64,000 nt of DNA from an uncultured Tropicimonas sp. (GCA_947495685.1 CANLZY010000012.1:91887-155886), one strand, 5' to 3'. Shown: positions 17,050 to 27,036, counted from the stretch's first letter. A program made the numbers and translations. The notes: generated by a model from the letters alone, not told the origin.

Positions 17050-17793
17050 TCAGATGCCGATGGCCCGAGCGGCGAATTCGAAGATCGGGGCAAGGCGACG
17101 CCCCCAGGCCTGTTGCTGTTCGACGGTCACGATCAGGTCCTGTCGCAATTCGATCAGGACATGATGACGGTTGTTCTGCAAGGCATGACGGTGGATCGAA
17201 TCACCGGGCTGGTGTCCGGCATACGGTTCGTTGTCACCAACGCACACATCTTCCTGAAGTTTGAGCCGGTCGATCATGGCGACAGACAAGGCATTTTGGG
17301 GCGGCGAGTGCAGAATGCCGACGTGCCATGGGCGCGGTGGGCGGCCGCGCAGTTGCGGTGTAAAACTGTGCACGGCAATCAGGATCGTGTCCGCGCGAGA
17401 AGCCGCCATCCGTCCAAGCTCTGCGTGGTAGGGCCGATAGCAAAGCTCCTTGCGGCGCTCCAACTCGGCACCGTCGGCGTGTCGATTTCCGGGGATGATC
17501 GTCCCGTCATACAGCTTCATCAGCAGGGTGGGGTCGTCTTCGCCGCGATTCGGATCGATGACCAGCCGGGAGAAGTTCGACGTGATCAGCGGCGCGCTCA
17601 GTTCATCGGCCAACGCGTGGGCCAGCCCGGCGGCCCCGGGATCATAGGCGATGTGACGTGACATGTCGGCTTGCGGCAAACCAAGTGTACCACCGCCGAT
17701 CTGGGGGGGCACGGTGTTGGTTGCGTGGTCGCACGTGACCAGCCAGCGGCTGTTCCGGGATTCCCCGGCGGTATGAAAGGGATGATATGTCAT
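17050..17793 (-). CDS. N-formylglutamate amidohydrolase family protein
   Basis: This 247-residue metal-dependent hydrolase resembles N-formylglutamate amidohydrolase (HutG type): V-T-C-D-H-A-T-N-T-V-P near the N-terminus supplies the first metal-binding Asp-His pair, followed by D-P-N-R-G-E-D-D and A-V-H-S-F-T-P with another probable ligand histidine. The family releases formate or similar groups from N-acyl amino acids. No hut genes are nearby, so the substrate is uncertain. The start at 17793 gives the family N-terminus; an ATG at 17817 is possible, and neither has a strong ribosome site. It is divergent from pyk. Confidence 0.75.
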   Translation of the reverse strand: MTYHPFHTAGESRNSRWLVTCDHATNTVPPQIGGGTLGLPQADMSRHIAYDPGAAGLAHALADELSAPLITSNFSRLVIDPNRGEDDPTLLMKLYDGTIIPGNRHADGAELERRKELCYRPYHAELGRMAASRADTILIAVHSFTPQLRGRPPRPWHVGILHSPPQNALSVAMIDRLKLQEDVCVGDNEPYAGHQPGDSIHRHALQNNRHHVLIELRQDLIVTVEQQQAWGRRLAPIFEFAARAIGI

Positions 17794-17926
17794 TGGGGCG
17801 TGATGTTCTTCGCGCATGGGTGTAAGCCGTCTGGTAGGAAAGAACCAGAGCCAACCGGGCTGGTACTTGATGCTGTTTACCGCTAACAGTCCGCCCGGAT
17901 CCCGCACCATACGGAAAGGTTGCACC

Positions 17927-19375
17927 ATGAGACGGATGCGCAATGTAAAGATCGTGGCCACACTGGGCCCGGCATCGGATGATTATGACACGATCCGGCG
18001 TCTGTTCGAGATCGGCGCAGACGTATTCCGGCTGAACATGAGCCACGGAAGTCACGAAGAAATCCGCGAACGTCACCAGATCATCCGTCAGATCGAACAG
18101 GAACTTGGGCGCCCGATCGCGATTCTCGCGGACCTGCAGGGGCCGAAGTTGCGTGTGGGTGTTTTTGCCGGTGATTCCGAAGAACTGGTCGATGGCGCGG
18201 CCTTCCGGATGGATCTCGACCCGACCGAGGGCGATTCCAGCCGGGTCTGTTTGCCGCACAAGGAAATCTTTGCGGCGCTGAGGCCCGGAGCCTCGCTGCT
18301 GGTCAACGATGGCAAGATCCGGCTGCGGGTCGAAACCTGTGGTGACGATTTCGCCGATTGTATCGTGGTAACGGGCGGCACCATCTCGAATCGCAAGGGC
18401 GTGAACGTACCCGACGTGGTGCTTCCGGTGGCGGCGCTGAGCGAAAAGGACAAGGCAGACCTCGATTTCGTGTGCGAACTGGGAATCGACTGGTTGGCGC
18501 TCTCGTTTGTACAGCGTCCGGAGGACGTCCTGGAAGCCAAGGAAAGGGCGTCCGGACGGGCGGCCATTCTGGCAAAGATCGAGAAGCCGGCAGCCGTGGA
18601 AGCCTATGAGGCGATCCTGGCCGTGTCGGACGGAATCATGGTGGCGCGTGGCGATCTTGGGGTCGAACTGCCGGTGCAGGCGGTTCCGCCAATCCAGAAG
18701 CGTCTGATCCGTGGCGCGCGTGCAGCCGCCAAACCCGTTATCGTGGCGACGCAGATGCTGGAGTCGATGATCGAAAGCCCGGTGCCGACCCGTGCCGAGG
18801 TGTCGGACGTGGCCAACGCGATCTATGAAGGCGCAGACGCCGTGATGCTCAGTGCCGAATCTGCCGCCGGCGACTATCCGCTGGAGGCCGTGCGCACGAT
18901 GAACGCGGTGGCCGAGGAGGTCGAGGCCGACGAGATCTATCGTGGTATCATCGAGGCCGCCCGCGTTGTCGACCGGACCTCGACCGCCGACTCTATCGTC
19001 GCAGCCGCACGTGAGATCGCGGAAAATACCGGGGTCAAGGCGATCTGCTGCTTCACGCACTCAGGGACCACCGCACTGAAGACCGCGCGCGAGCGGCCGC
19101 GTGTGCCGATTCTGGCCCTGACCCCGTTTGTTGGCACTGCTCGACGGTTGTGCCTGTCCTGGGGCGTGAACTGTTTCATGACCAATGGCGACGTCAGCCG
19201 GTTCAAGATGGCCGTGGTCTCCGCGGCCCGCGCCGCCCGCACTGGCCAGTTCGCAAACCCCGAGGACAATGTCGTGGTCGTGGCCGGCGTTCCGTTCAAC
19301 ATTCCGGGGTCCACCAACATCCTGCGGGTGGCACCCTGCGACGAAAGATTGATTTTTAATACAGATCCCGAATAA
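17927..19375 (+). CDS. pyk: pyruvate kinase
   Basis: This 482-residue enzyme makes pyruvate and ATP from phosphoenolpyruvate and ADP. It starts V-K-I-V-A-T-L-G-P-A-S, has the N-M-S-H-G substrate region near residue 35, A-D-L-Q-G-P-K-L-R near residue 68, the active-site strand I-L-A-K-I-E-K-P near residue 215, M-V-A-R-G-D-L-G-V-E near residue 240, and T-Q-M-L-E-S-M near residue 275. The C-terminal regulatory domain is complete. A GGAAAGG site precedes the ATG. The small membrane-protein gene 30 bp downstream is likely in the same transcript. Confidence 0.97.
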   Translation: MRRMRNVKIVATLGPASDDYDTIRRLFEIGADVFRLNMSHGSHEEIRERHQIIRQIEQELGRPIAILADLQGPKLRVGVFAGDSEELVDGAAFRMDLDPTEGDSSRVCLPHKEIFAALRPGASLLVNDGKIRLRVETCGDDFADCIVVTGGTISNRKGVNVPDVVLPVAALSEKDKADLDFVCELGIDWLALSFVQRPEDVLEAKERASGRAAILAKIEKPAAVEAYEAILAVSDGIMVARGDLGVELPVQAVPPIQKRLIRGARAAAKPVIVATQMLESMIESPVPTRAEVSDVANAIYEGADAVMLSAESAAGDYPLEAVRTMNAVAEEVEADEIYRGIIEAARVVDRTSTADSIVAAAREIAENTGVKAICCFTHSGTTALKTARERPRVPILALTPFVGTARRLCLSWGVNCFMTNGDVSRFKMAVVSAARAARTGQFANPEDNVVVVAGVPFNIPGSTNILRVAPCDERLIFNTDPE

Positions 19376-19405
19376 TTCCCCATAGTTGTTCATGGAGGTA
19401 TTGTT

Positions 19406-19639
19406 GTGGATCTGGATCCGGACCTGATCTTTGTTATCGGTATTGTTGTCGGTCTTCTGGCGATCCCGTCGTTGCTGGGAGCCTTTTCCGAAAGTCGTAC
19501 GCCGCGTGCGGCCGCGATCATGGTAATGATCGCGGCAGGCTTGGTCGCGATCGCCGTCCTGCAAAAGCCACCGGGATCATACTCCATTGGTGACGCTCCG
19601 AAGATTTTCTTCGAGGTCGTTGGCGACCTTGTGAACTGA
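19406..19639 (+). CDS. small two-helix membrane protein, unknown function
   Basis: A 77-residue protein with two membrane segments (about residues 8-26 and 34-52) joined by a short charged loop, S-E-S-R-T-P-R. The GTG start follows a clear GGAGG site. It lies immediately after pyk on the same strand, an arrangement I recall from Rhodobacterales genomes, where the product is annotated only as hypothetical. No motif suggests a function. Confidence 0.7.
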   Translation: MDLDPDLIFVIGIVVGLLAIPSLLGAFSESRTPRAAAIMVMIAAGLVAIAVLQKPPGSYSIGDAPKIFFEVVGDLVN

Positions 19640-19704
19640 ACAAGGGTGGAGCGCAGGGTCTGACGCACGATGTCGCCAGAGTCGCGCGGGACGCATTTTT
19701 GCCC

Positions 19705-19733
19705 TTGCCAGCCTGAACGCGTGGCCGTATACG
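19705..19733 (+). promoter_or_regulatory. candidate promoter of rpmI-rplT
   Basis: TTGCCA (19705-19710), a 17-bp spacer and TATACG (19728-19733) lie about 80 bp upstream of rpmI. The remaining leader is long enough to hold an L20-responsive element as in other bacteria, but I could not identify one by eye. Confidence 0.4.
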
Positions 19734-19813
19734 CGCGACTTCATACGCTCCGTCAGGCCAAAAGTGGCATGCCTGCCGAAGCGGAACCACCGATCCAACC
19801 AATGGAGTGGCAA

Positions 19814-20014
19814 ATGCCCAAGATGAAGACCAAGTCCGGCGCCAAGAAGCGATTCAAGGTGACCGCGACCGGCAAGATCAAATCCGCCCAGGCCGGAAAG
19901 CGGCACGGCATGATCAAGCGCACCACAAAGTTCATTCGCGATGCTCGCGGTACCACGGTCCTTTCGGTCGCTGATACCAAGATCGTCAAGAAATACATGC
20001 CGTACGCGCGCTGA
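19814..20014 (+). CDS. rpmI: 50S ribosomal protein L35
   Basis: This 66-residue large-subunit protein has the typical start [14 protein letters not shown] and is strongly basic. The real start is the ATG at 19814; longer in-frame readings upstream lack family similarity. It sits 12 bp ahead of rplT, the standard rpmI-rplT pair. Confidence 0.97.
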   Translation: MPKMKTKSGAKKRFKVTATGKIKSAQAGKRHGMIKRTTKFIRDARGTTVLSVADTKIVKKYMPYAR

Positions 20015-20026
20015 GGAGCCTGAGAT

Positions 20027-20389
20027 ATGTCCCGAGTTAAAGGCGGCGTGGTTACCCACGCCCGGCACAAGAAGATCATCAAGGCCGCGAAAGGCTACTA
20101 TGGTCGCCGGTCCACGAACTTCAAGACCGCAACCCAGGCCGTCGACAAGGCCAACCAGTACGCGACGCGCGACCGCAAGAATCGCAAGCGTCAGTTCCGC
20201 GCGCTGTGGATCCAGCGGATCAACGCCGCTGTGCGGTCCCACGATGAGTCGCTGACCTATTCGCGCTTCATCAACGGTCTGGCGAAAGCCGGCATTGAAG
20301 TGGACCGCAAGGTTCTGGCCGATCTGGCCGTGCATGAGCCCGAAGCGTTCGGCGGTATCGTCGACAAGGCGAAAGCAGCGCTGGCCTGA
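20027..20389 (+). CDS. rplT: 50S ribosomal protein L20
   Basis: This 120-residue 23S-rRNA-binding assembly protein has conserved text [21 protein letters not shown] and R-D-R-K-N-R-K-R near the N-terminus. It forms a two-gene operon with rpmI and is followed by a strong intrinsic terminator, so the usual infC-rpmI-rplT-pheST continuity is broken here by the SulP gene. Confidence 0.98.
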   Translation: MSRVKGGVVTHARHKKIIKAAKGYYGRRSTNFKTATQAVDKANQYATRDRKNRKRQFRALWIQRINAAVRSHDESLTYSRFINGLAKAGIEVDRKVLADLAVHEPEAFGGIVDKAKAALA

Positions 20390-20412
20390 TCAAGGCCGGT
20401 TCGACCGAATTG

Positions 20413-20447
20413 AAACCCGCGACGGCTGAGGCTGTCGCGGGTTTTTT
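20413..20447 (+). terminator. rho-independent terminator after rplT
   Basis: An 11-bp stem (AAACCCGCGAC paired with GTCGCGGGTTT) encloses a short loop and is followed by a T6 run, 23 bp after the rplT stop. Confidence 0.9.
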
Positions 20448-20482
20448 CGTATCCTGGTCGGGACGATCTGGGTGCGTACGGA

Positions 20483-21745
20483 TCAACGTTCCGGCGGTGA
20501 CCAGTCGGCCTCGGGGACATCCCGCCGGCGCAAACGCACCGCAAGCCCCAGAGCGGTACCGACGCCGATGGCGACGGTCAGGTCCGCCAGCACCGTCAGG
20601 ACCAACGTCAGTACCAGAAGCACCTTGTCGGTCGGTCTGAGGGTAAGGTATTTGCGCCACTTGTGGGGCTCGCTCATGTTCCAGGCGGTCAGCATCAACA
20701 GCCCGGCGAGCGCCGGCATTGCGAGATACCCCGCAAGCGGGGCCGCGACCATCATGACGCCGAGAATCGTCAGGGCATGGACGATCCCGGCCACCGGTGT
20801 CCGGCCGCCTGCGCGTACATTGGTGGCGGTTCGGGCGATTGCGCCCGTGGCGGGCAGGCCACCGAACAGCGCCGATCCTATATTCGCGGCGCCCTGTGCC
20901 AGGACCTCGGCGTTGGGCCGGTGTTTGCCATCGACCATCCGGTCAGCCACCATCGCCGAGAGCAGGGATTCGACCCCTGCAAGAAAGGCGATGACGACAG
21001 CCGACGGCAGAAGTTCGACCACCCGGGCATAGGAGATTTCGGGCAAGCGGGGCATTGGCAGATGGTTGGGAAGTTGCCCGAACCGTCCGGCGATCGTATC
21101 GACCGGAAGTTCTCCGAGGGCAACGGCCAGGGAGGCAAATCCAACCGCAACGATCAGGCCCGGAAACCGGGGAAATGCCTGTCGCAGCGCCATGATCCCC
21201 ACCATCGTGAACAGCCCGATGCCGAGGGACGGGCCGCTGAAGGTCTCGCGGGCCTCCCAGAGCGCCGACATCTTCTCGATGAAGTCTGGCGGGACCTCGG
21301 TCATGGTGAGGCCGAACAGATCCTTGATCTGGCTGGCCGCAATGATGATCGCGATGCCGATGGTAAAGCCGTCGATCACCGGTTCCGGGACATAGGCGAC
21401 CAGGTTCCCGGCTCGAAGCAGCCCTGCGATCACCAGGAGGATGCCGGCCATGAAGGTTGCCAGAATCAACCCGTCATAGCCGTGGACCACGACCACGCCG
21501 TAGACAACAACGATGAAGGCACCCGTGGGGCCGCCGACCTGAACGCGGCTGCCGCCAAGCAACGAGATGAGAAGCCCGCCCACGATGGCGGTGATCAGGC
21601 CGGCGCCCGGATCTGCACCCGAGGCTATGGCAATCGCGAGGCTGAGCGGTATCGCAACCATCGCAACGGTGATGCCGGCGAGCACGTCGGCTGCAAATGC
21701 AGGGCGTGTGTACGTCTGCAGCGTTGTCAGCAATTTTGGTTCCAT
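20483..21745 (-). CDS. SulP-family anion transporter without STAS domain
   Basis: This 420-residue inner-membrane protein of the SLC26/SulP family moves sulfate, bicarbonate or similar anions. The first membrane helices contain [18 protein letters not shown] near residue 19, and the [13 protein letters not shown] motif near residue 65 is the family's anion-site region. About 10-12 helices are seen. The chain stops at R-R-R-D-V-P-E-A-D, where most members continue into a cytoplasmic STAS domain; that domain is absent. Substrate cannot be assigned. It is convergent with rplT. Confidence 0.88.
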   Translation of the reverse strand: MEPKLLTTLQTYTRPAFAADVLAGITVAMVAIPLSLAIAIASGADPGAGLITAIVGGLLISLLGGSRVQVGGPTGAFIVVVYGVVVVHGYDGLILATFMAGILLVIAGLLRAGNLVAYVPEPVIDGFTIGIAIIIAASQIKDLFGLTMTEVPPDFIEKMSALWEARETFSGPSLGIGLFTMVGIMALRQAFPRFPGLIVAVGFASLAVALGELPVDTIAGRFGQLPNHLPMPRLPEISYARVVELLPSAVVIAFLAGVESLLSAMVADRMVDGKHRPNAEVLAQGAANIGSALFGGLPATGAIARTATNVRAGGRTPVAGIVHALTILGVMMVAAPLAGYLAMPALAGLLMLTAWNMSEPHKWRKYLTLRPTDKVLLVLTLVLTVLADLTVAIGVGTALGLAVRLRRRDVPEADWSPPER

Positions 21746-21821
21746 GGGTTCGCTTTAGGAGCCTGCGAGGCGTCAGAAAATGCGGCATTGTTGCTGTCCT
21801 ATCAAGAAGTGAACAGATTTG

Positions 21822-21862
21822 CCGTTGGGCCGGGTGCCTTCTGGCGTTCGGGGTTGCCCGCC
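21822..21862. repeat. dispersed intergenic repeat, partial copy D
   Basis: The gap before pheS contains CCGTTGGGCCGGGTGCC and, about 20 bp on, CGGGGTTGCCC. Both blocks also occur in the same order in copy A (5949 and 5989). The central hairpin is degraded. This is the only copy ahead of a gene start rather than after a stop. Confidence 0.35.
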
Positions 21863-21958
21863 CTTGCCTTTGGAGCGCCATGTGATACCCACGCGCCGAA
21901 GAATTACGTCCCGCGGTCGAGCCAATCCCGCGGGTCTCAGGAAGGACGGGAGCCCGCC

Positions 21959-23029
21959 ATGGAAGAGCTGAGGCAGAAGTACATCGCCGCGATCGCGGCA
22001 GCCACCGACGAGGCGGCCTTGGAAGCGTTGCGGGTGCAGGCCGTCGGTAAAAAAGGCGAAGTCAGCCTGAAGATGCGCGAACTGGGCAAGATGACGCCCG
22101 AGGAACGACAGGTGGCCGGTCCGGCGCTCAATGCGCTGAAGGACGAGATCAATTTGGCGCTGACCGCCAAGAAGGTCGGGCTGGCCGACGTGGCGCTGGA
22201 CGCCCGGTTGCGGGCCGAATGGCTGGACGTGACGCTGCCGTCCCGCCCGGTGCGGCGTGGGTCGATCCACCCGATCAGCCAGGTGACCGAAGAGGTCACG
22301 GCGATTTTTGCCGACATGGGATTTGCCGTGGCCGAAGGGCCACAGGTCGAGGATGACTGGCACAATTTCGACTCGCTGAACATTCCCGGCCATCACCCGG
22401 CCCGCGCCGAGATGGACACGTTCTACATGTCCCGCAAGGAAGGCGACAACCGCCCGCCGCATGTGCTGCGCACACATACCTCGCCGGTCCAGATCCGCTC
22501 GATGTTGAAGCAGGGCGCGCCGATCCGGATCATTTGCCCGGGGCGCGTCTATCGTTGTGACTACGACCAGACCCACACGCCAATGTTCCACCAAGTGGAA
22601 GGCCTTGCCCTGGGCAAGGACATCTCGATGGCGAACCTGAAATGGGTGCTGGAGGAGTTCTTCAGCGCCTTCTTTGGCACCGAGGTTCAAACCAGGTTCC
22701 GCGCTTCGCACTTCCCGTTCACGGAGCCGTCGGCCGAGGTCGACATTCAGTGTTCGTGGGAGGGTGGCACGGTCAAGGTTGGTGAAGGCAACGATTGGCT
22801 CGAGGTTCTGGGCTCTGGCATGGTGCACCCCAAGGTCCTTGAGGCAGGCGGTATTGATCCGAACGAATGGCAGGGCTTTGCCTTCGGGATCGGCATCGAC
22901 CGGCTGGCGATGCTGAAATACGGCATTCCGGATCTTCGGGCCTTCTTTGACAGCGACCTTCGCTGGCTGCGCCACTACGGATTTTCGCCGCTCGACATGC
23001 CGTCAATCCACGGTGGGATCAACCGCTGA
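21959..23029 (+). CDS. pheS: phenylalanine--tRNA ligase alpha subunit
   Basis: This 356-residue catalytic subunit of the (alpha-beta)2 enzyme charges tRNA-Phe. It has the N-terminal coiled coil (residues 1-90), class II motif 2 region (C-P-G-R-V-Y-R-C-D near residue 195, then [10 protein letters not shown]) and motif 3 near the end ([14 protein letters not shown]). The ATG at 21959 is the family start; the long upstream open frame is an accident of the SulP antisense strand. pheT lies 1.05 kb downstream rather than adjacent. Confidence 0.97.
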   Translation: MEELRQKYIAAIAAATDEAALEALRVQAVGKKGEVSLKMRELGKMTPEERQVAGPALNALKDEINLALTAKKVGLADVALDARLRAEWLDVTLPSRPVRRGSIHPISQVTEEVTAIFADMGFAVAEGPQVEDDWHNFDSLNIPGHHPARAEMDTFYMSRKEGDNRPPHVLRTHTSPVQIRSMLKQGAPIRIICPGRVYRCDYDQTHTPMFHQVEGLALGKDISMANLKWVLEEFFSAFFGTEVQTRFRASHFPFTEPSAEVDIQCSWEGGTVKVGEGNDWLEVLGSGMVHPKVLEAGGIDPNEWQGFAFGIGIDRLAMLKYGIPDLRAFFDSDLRWLRHYGFSPLDMPSIHGGINR

Positions 23030-23047
23030 CTGAGTGCGGTCTTTGGA

Positions 23048-23353
23048 TCATGGGCGCGAGGGCGGGCGCATGAACAGGCCGCCCCCTCGCTGTTCACTAC
23101 GGGTGCCTTCGGAGCAACCGACCACCTGAAGGCCGGACTGGAAGCTGTGCAATTGGCATTGTGTTGCGGTCTGGCCCAAGGTCACGATCCGCCGGGGGAG
23201 GGTTTGTTCCTCCTCGACATGCCTGGCGGACGTGTAGGATTCCAGCGATGCCAAGGCTCCTGCGATCACGACCAAAATCAGCAAAAGTGCTGCCCCGGTG
23301 TTGTCGTTTGCTCCGAGCATTCGCCTGATCTTTCGGAAATCGTACTCCCGCAT
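23048..23353 (-). CDS. small single-pass membrane protein, unknown
   Basis: A 101-residue putative protein on the strand opposite pheS and pheT. A short basic N-terminus (R-K-I-R-R) is followed by one membrane segment (A-A-L-L-L-I-L-V-V-I-A-G-A near residues 21-33) and a soluble tail with two cysteines. An in-frame ATG at 23320 is an alternative start. The 3' end lies in a GC-rich inverted repeat just after the pheS stop that could serve as a two-way terminator. AT-rich sequence upstream (23395-23420) may hold its promoter. Coding status is moderate. Confidence 0.5.
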   Translation of the reverse strand: MREYDFRKIRRMLGANDNTGAALLLILVVIAGALASLESYTSARHVEEEQTLPRRIVTLGQTATQCQLHSFQSGLQVVGCSEGTRSEQRGGGLFMRPPSRP

Positions 23354-23562
23354 GTTTATCGGGACAATTTGTCCAAATTCGGAGTAACGCAAGGTAAGGC
23401 TATAATAAAAAAGAAAAAAAGCTTCCAAGCGCCGCGCTGAGCAGCGCCCGGTCGAGCTTTTGCTCTGGCTCACACCGAGATCGTATCGCCATCAAGGCAA
23501 CGCTGAAGCTCCCGGCCAGATGGCTCTGGCTGGGATGCCTGTTTCCAACCGACGGAAATGGA

Positions 23563-23826
23563 TCAGTTGTTGGCTTGGCCGCTTGATGCCGGCGCCAGCC
23601 ACGGAACCAGCTCGGTGATCGGCATGTTCCACAGCCTCGCCGGGCTGTATCTGCAGATCGCCCGATTCAGGTCCGGGTCATTGGTGAAACCGCGGCAGTC
23701 AAATCCGCTCGCGCCGAGATGTCCTGCCCTCGGATCTTCCGACAGCAACCCCAGCCCTACAAGCAATAAAATGCCAAGAATCAGAGGCTTACCCAGATTC
23801 CCGATGGCATTGGCGATCGCCCCCAT
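23563..23826 (-). CDS. small membrane protein, unknown
   Basis: An 87-residue protein with a membrane segment at residues 13-28 (L-I-L-G-I-L-L-L-V-G-L-G-L-L) followed by a soluble tail with two cysteines (F-D-C-R-G-F and A-I-C-R-Y). A GGAGGG ribosome site precedes the ATG at proper spacing, which supports coding. It lies between pheS and pheT on the other strand. No family recognised. Confidence 0.6.
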   Translation of the reverse strand: MGAIANAIGNLGKPLILGILLLVGLGLLSEDPRAGHLGASGFDCRGFTNDPDLNRAICRYSPARLWNMPITELVPWLAPASSGQANN

Positions 23827-24082
23827 AGCGCGCCCTCCATATGTGTTGTGGCCCCCACCGACAACGTGTTCAGGCTAGGGCTGAAATGTGGCAAAAAGGG
23901 GGCAAACGCGTCGCAATTGCGGCAACAATCGGCACGATTTGTTCGCGCCCCGGCAACTGGTTTACCAAGGGTAAATCGCGATGCAGCAGCCATGACGAAG
24001 GATTTGGCCCCGGTGGCCCTTCACCCGCAGTCGCGATTGAGCTAAGCACACCCGACTTTAGGATGCTGCAAGGGGCCGCCCC

Positions 24083-26491
24083 ATGAAATTCACGCTTTCC
24101 TGGCTGAAGGATCACCTGGACACCCAGGCGACGCTGGACGAAATCCTCGATGCCCTGACCGATCTGGGCCTTGAGGTTGAAGGGGTGGAAAACCCGATCG
24201 ACCGGCTGTCGGCCTTTACCATCGGCAAGGTCAGGACGGCGGAAAAGCATCCGGATGCCGACAAGCTGCGGGTGTGCACCGTCGACACCGACGACGGCGC
24301 GCTGCAGATCATTTGTGGGGCGCCAAACGCGCGGGCCGGGATCACCGTGGTGGTGGCCAAGCCCGGCACCTATGTGCCCGGCATCGACACCACGATCAGC
24401 GTCGGCAAGATCCGCGGCATCGAGAGCCACGGCATGATGTGCTCCGAGCGCGAGATGGAGATGTCGGACGAACACGACGGCATCATCGAACTGCCCTCGG
24501 GCGACGTGGGGCAGAAGTTCACCGATTGGCTGGCCGAGAACCAGCCTGAGCGGGTTGACCCGGTGATCGAGATCGCCATCACACCCAACCGCCCGGATGC
24601 GCTTGGTGTGCGCGGCGTGGCACGGGATCTGGCGGCGCGTGGCCTTGGCGTGCTGAAGCCGCGCCCGGTGGTGCCGGTGCCGGCGAGTTTTGACTCACCG
24701 GTGACGGTCAGCATCGACGACGATACGCGTGACGGTTGTCCGGTGTTCTATGGCCGCGTCATCCGCGGGGTTAAGAACGGCCCGTCGCCGAAATGGCTGC
24801 AGGACCTGCTGCGCGCCATCGGGCTGCGCCCGATCAGCTTCCTCGTCGATGTGACGAACTTCTTCACCTACGATCAGAACCGCCCGCTGCACGTCTTTGA
24901 CGTGGACAAGATGACAGGCGACCTGCGAGTGCACCGCGCGGTTGGAGGCGAGTCTCTCGTTGCGTTGGATGACAAGGAATACACGCTTCAGGCCGGGCAG
25001 ATGGTGATTTCGGACGCAAATGGCCCGGAAAGCATTGCCGGTGTGATGGGCGGGGCGGCAACGGGCTGCACCGACGACACGGTCAATGTCTTCGTCGAGA
25101 GCGCCTATTGGGACCCGATCCAGATCGCCTACACGGGCCGCGCGCTGAAGATCAATTCCGACGCGCGATATCGTTTCGAACGCGGCGTTGATCCGGCCTT
25201 CACGCCCGAGGGGCTGGAGCACGCGGTTCGCATGATCGTGGACCACGCGGGTGGCGAGGCGTCCGAGGTTGTTGTCGCCGGGGCCGTTCCCGACGTGGAT
25301 CGCGCCTATCGACTGGATACCAGGCGGATCGAAAGCCTTGTTGGCATGGAGATCCCGGACGAGGATCAACGTTCTATCCTGACGTCTCTGGGCTTTCGTC
25401 TGGATGGCGACATGGCCCATGTTCCCAGCTGGCGCCCTGACGTGCAGGGAGAGGCGGACCTGGTCGAGGAGGTCGCGCGGGTAACCTCCCTGACCCGGCT
25501 GGTGGGCAAGCCGATGGCACGTGCCGATGTGGGCGTGCCGGTGGCCGTGCTGACTCCGATGCAGCGCCGCGAAGGCACCGCGCGCCGCACGGTGGCTTCG
25601 CAAGGCTACAACGAGTGTGTGACCTATTCCTTCGTGGATCAGGCCGCAGCGGCGCTGTTTGGCGGCGGTGATGATGCAACCAGGCTTGAGAACCCGATTT
25701 CCAGTGAAATGAGCCACATGCGGCCGGCGCTTTTGCCAGGGTTGTTGCAGGCCGCCGCGCGAAACCAGGCACGTGGGTTTGCCGATCTGGCCCTGTTCGA
25801 AGTTGGGCCGATCTTTTTCGGCGGCGAGCCCGACGAACAGCGACAGGTTGTGTCTGCGATCCTGATTGGTCACTCGGGACCAAAGGACGTGCACGGATCC
25901 CGTCGCCCGGTCGACATCTTTGATGCCAAGGCCGATCTCGAAGGCGTTCTGGCAGCCATCGGCGCACCGGCCAGGGTGCAGATACGTCGCGATGCGCCGG
26001 AATGGTTCCACCCGGGGCGCTCTGGTGTCGTCTGTCTCGGTCCCAAGAACGTGCTTGGCGCCTTTGGTGAGTTGCACCCGAAGGTGCTGGATGCGCTGGA
26101 CGTGAAGGGGCCGGCTGTCGGCTTCACGATCTATCTGGATGCGGTTCCCTTTGCCAAGGCGAAGGGTGCAAGCCGCGGTGCGCTGGCGATGGCAGACCTG
26201 CAGGCCGTCGAACGGGACTTTGCCTTTGTGCTGGACAGCTCGGTAGAGGCATTGACCGTGGTCAACGCTGCGGCAGGGGCCGACAAGGTTCTGATCGAGG
26301 AGGTCAGGGTCTTTGACGAGTTCCAGGGACCCAAGGCCGAAGCGCAGATGGGCGAGGGCAAAAAGTCTCTTGCCATCACCGTGCGGCTTCAGCCCAAGGC
26401 TCAGACGTTGAAGGAAGCCGACATCGAGGCGGTCAGCAAGAAGGTCATCGACAAGGTTGCCAAGGCAACCGGAGGTACGCTGCGCGGCTAA
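24083..26491 (+). CDS. pheT: phenylalanine--tRNA ligase beta subunit
   Basis: This 802-residue beta subunit supplies tRNA recognition and editing. It starts M-K-F-T-L-S-W-L-K-D-H-L, carries the tRNA-binding OB domain (about residues 40-150, with H-P-x-A-D-K-L and C-G-A-P-N), the B3/B4 editing region (residues 210-390), the B5 domain, and a C-terminal ferredoxin-fold anticodon-binding domain (last 95 residues). Length is normal. The stop overlaps the convergent C40 peptidase gene by 4 bp. Confidence 0.97.
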   Translation: MKFTLSWLKDHLDTQATLDEILDALTDLGLEVEGVENPIDRLSAFTIGKVRTAEKHPDADKLRVCTVDTDDGALQIICGAPNARAGITVVVAKPGTYVPGIDTTISVGKIRGIESHGMMCSEREMEMSDEHDGIIELPSGDVGQKFTDWLAENQPERVDPVIEIAITPNRPDALGVRGVARDLAARGLGVLKPRPVVPVPASFDSPVTVSIDDDTRDGCPVFYGRVIRGVKNGPSPKWLQDLLRAIGLRPISFLVDVTNFFTYDQNRPLHVFDVDKMTGDLRVHRAVGGESLVALDDKEYTLQAGQMVISDANGPESIAGVMGGAATGCTDDTVNVFVESAYWDPIQIAYTGRALKINSDARYRFERGVDPAFTPEGLEHAVRMIVDHAGGEASEVVVAGAVPDVDRAYRLDTRRIESLVGMEIPDEDQRSILTSLGFRLDGDMAHVPSWRPDVQGEADLVEEVARVTSLTRLVGKPMARADVGVPVAVLTPMQRREGTARRTVASQGYNECVTYSFVDQAAAALFGGGDDATRLENPISSEMSHMRPALLPGLLQAAARNQARGFADLALFEVGPIFFGGEPDEQRQVVSAILIGHSGPKDVHGSRRPVDIFDAKADLEGVLAAIGAPARVQIRRDAPEWFHPGRSGVVCLGPKNVLGAFGELHPKVLDALDVKGPAVGFTIYLDAVPFAKAKGASRGALAMADLQAVERDFAFVLDSSVEALTVVNAAAGADKVLIEEVRVFDEFQGPKAEAQMGEGKKSLAITVRLQPKAQTLKEADIEAVSKKVIDKVAKATGGTLRG

Positions 26492-27036
26492 GACAGGAAC
26501 TGGGCAGGCATCAGATGCTTGCTCAGATACCTCAGGATCATGAACCCCGAGGCGGAGCCGAGCGTGTAGAAGGCGTCGGCCTGGTCCGTTCGGGCATCCC
26601 AGTTCAACGACGAGACGCCGTTGTTCCGTCCGCGCGTGGTCGATTCATAGGTGCTGCCGTTGATCACCAGCCAGACGTGTCCTGCCTTGGTTCGGACCCG
26701 CTCGCCTTCGTCGTTGCGCCCATGCTCGGCCGCCCGAAAGCCGATACGCACAACATCATCGTTGCGTGGCGCAAAGGTCGGGTAATCGACCTCTGCGTAG
26801 CCGTTGTCGCGAAACCAGGACCATTGCCGCCGGCTTCCGGCCGGTATGTCGTGGCGATTGGTCGTGGTGTGATAGATGACATATTCGACGAAGCCCGAGC
26901 AATCGAGTTGCCCGATGTCGGCTGGGTCCCGGGTGATCGGGCGGACCTTTCCGACCATCCCGCTCATCTCGTATCGAATGTTGGCCGCAAAAAGCTTGGC
27001 GAGGCGGCTGACCAGTTCCGTGGTGCTGAATTCCAT
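26488..27036 (-). CDS. C40 (NlpC/P60-like) peptidase family protein
   Basis: This 182-residue protein contains the catalytic-cysteine signature L-D-C-S-G-F-V-E-Y near residue 45 and a later G-H-V-W-L-V-I histidine segment near residue 120, the order seen in NlpC/P60 and related cysteine peptidases that cut peptidoglycan stem peptides or similar amides. No signal peptide is visible, so the product may be cytoplasmic or exported otherwise. The ATG at 27036 follows an AGGAGACAGTC site. The role is not known; an amidase-like domain of another subgroup is possible. Confidence 0.7.
   Translation of the reverse strand: MEFSTTELVSRLAKLFAANIRYEMSGMVGKVRPITRDPADIGQLDCSGFVEYVIYHTTTNRHDIPAGSRRQWSWFRDNGYAEVDYPTFAPRNDDVVRIGFRAAEHGRNDEGERVRTKAGHVWLVINGSTYESTTRGRNNGVSSLNWDARTDQADAFYTLGSASGFMILRYLSKHLMPAQFLS

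Noticed and set aside
20663..21958. Upstream in-frame extension of pheS of over 430 codons
   Set aside because: It is the antisense of the SulP gene. The true PheS N-terminus starts at 21959.
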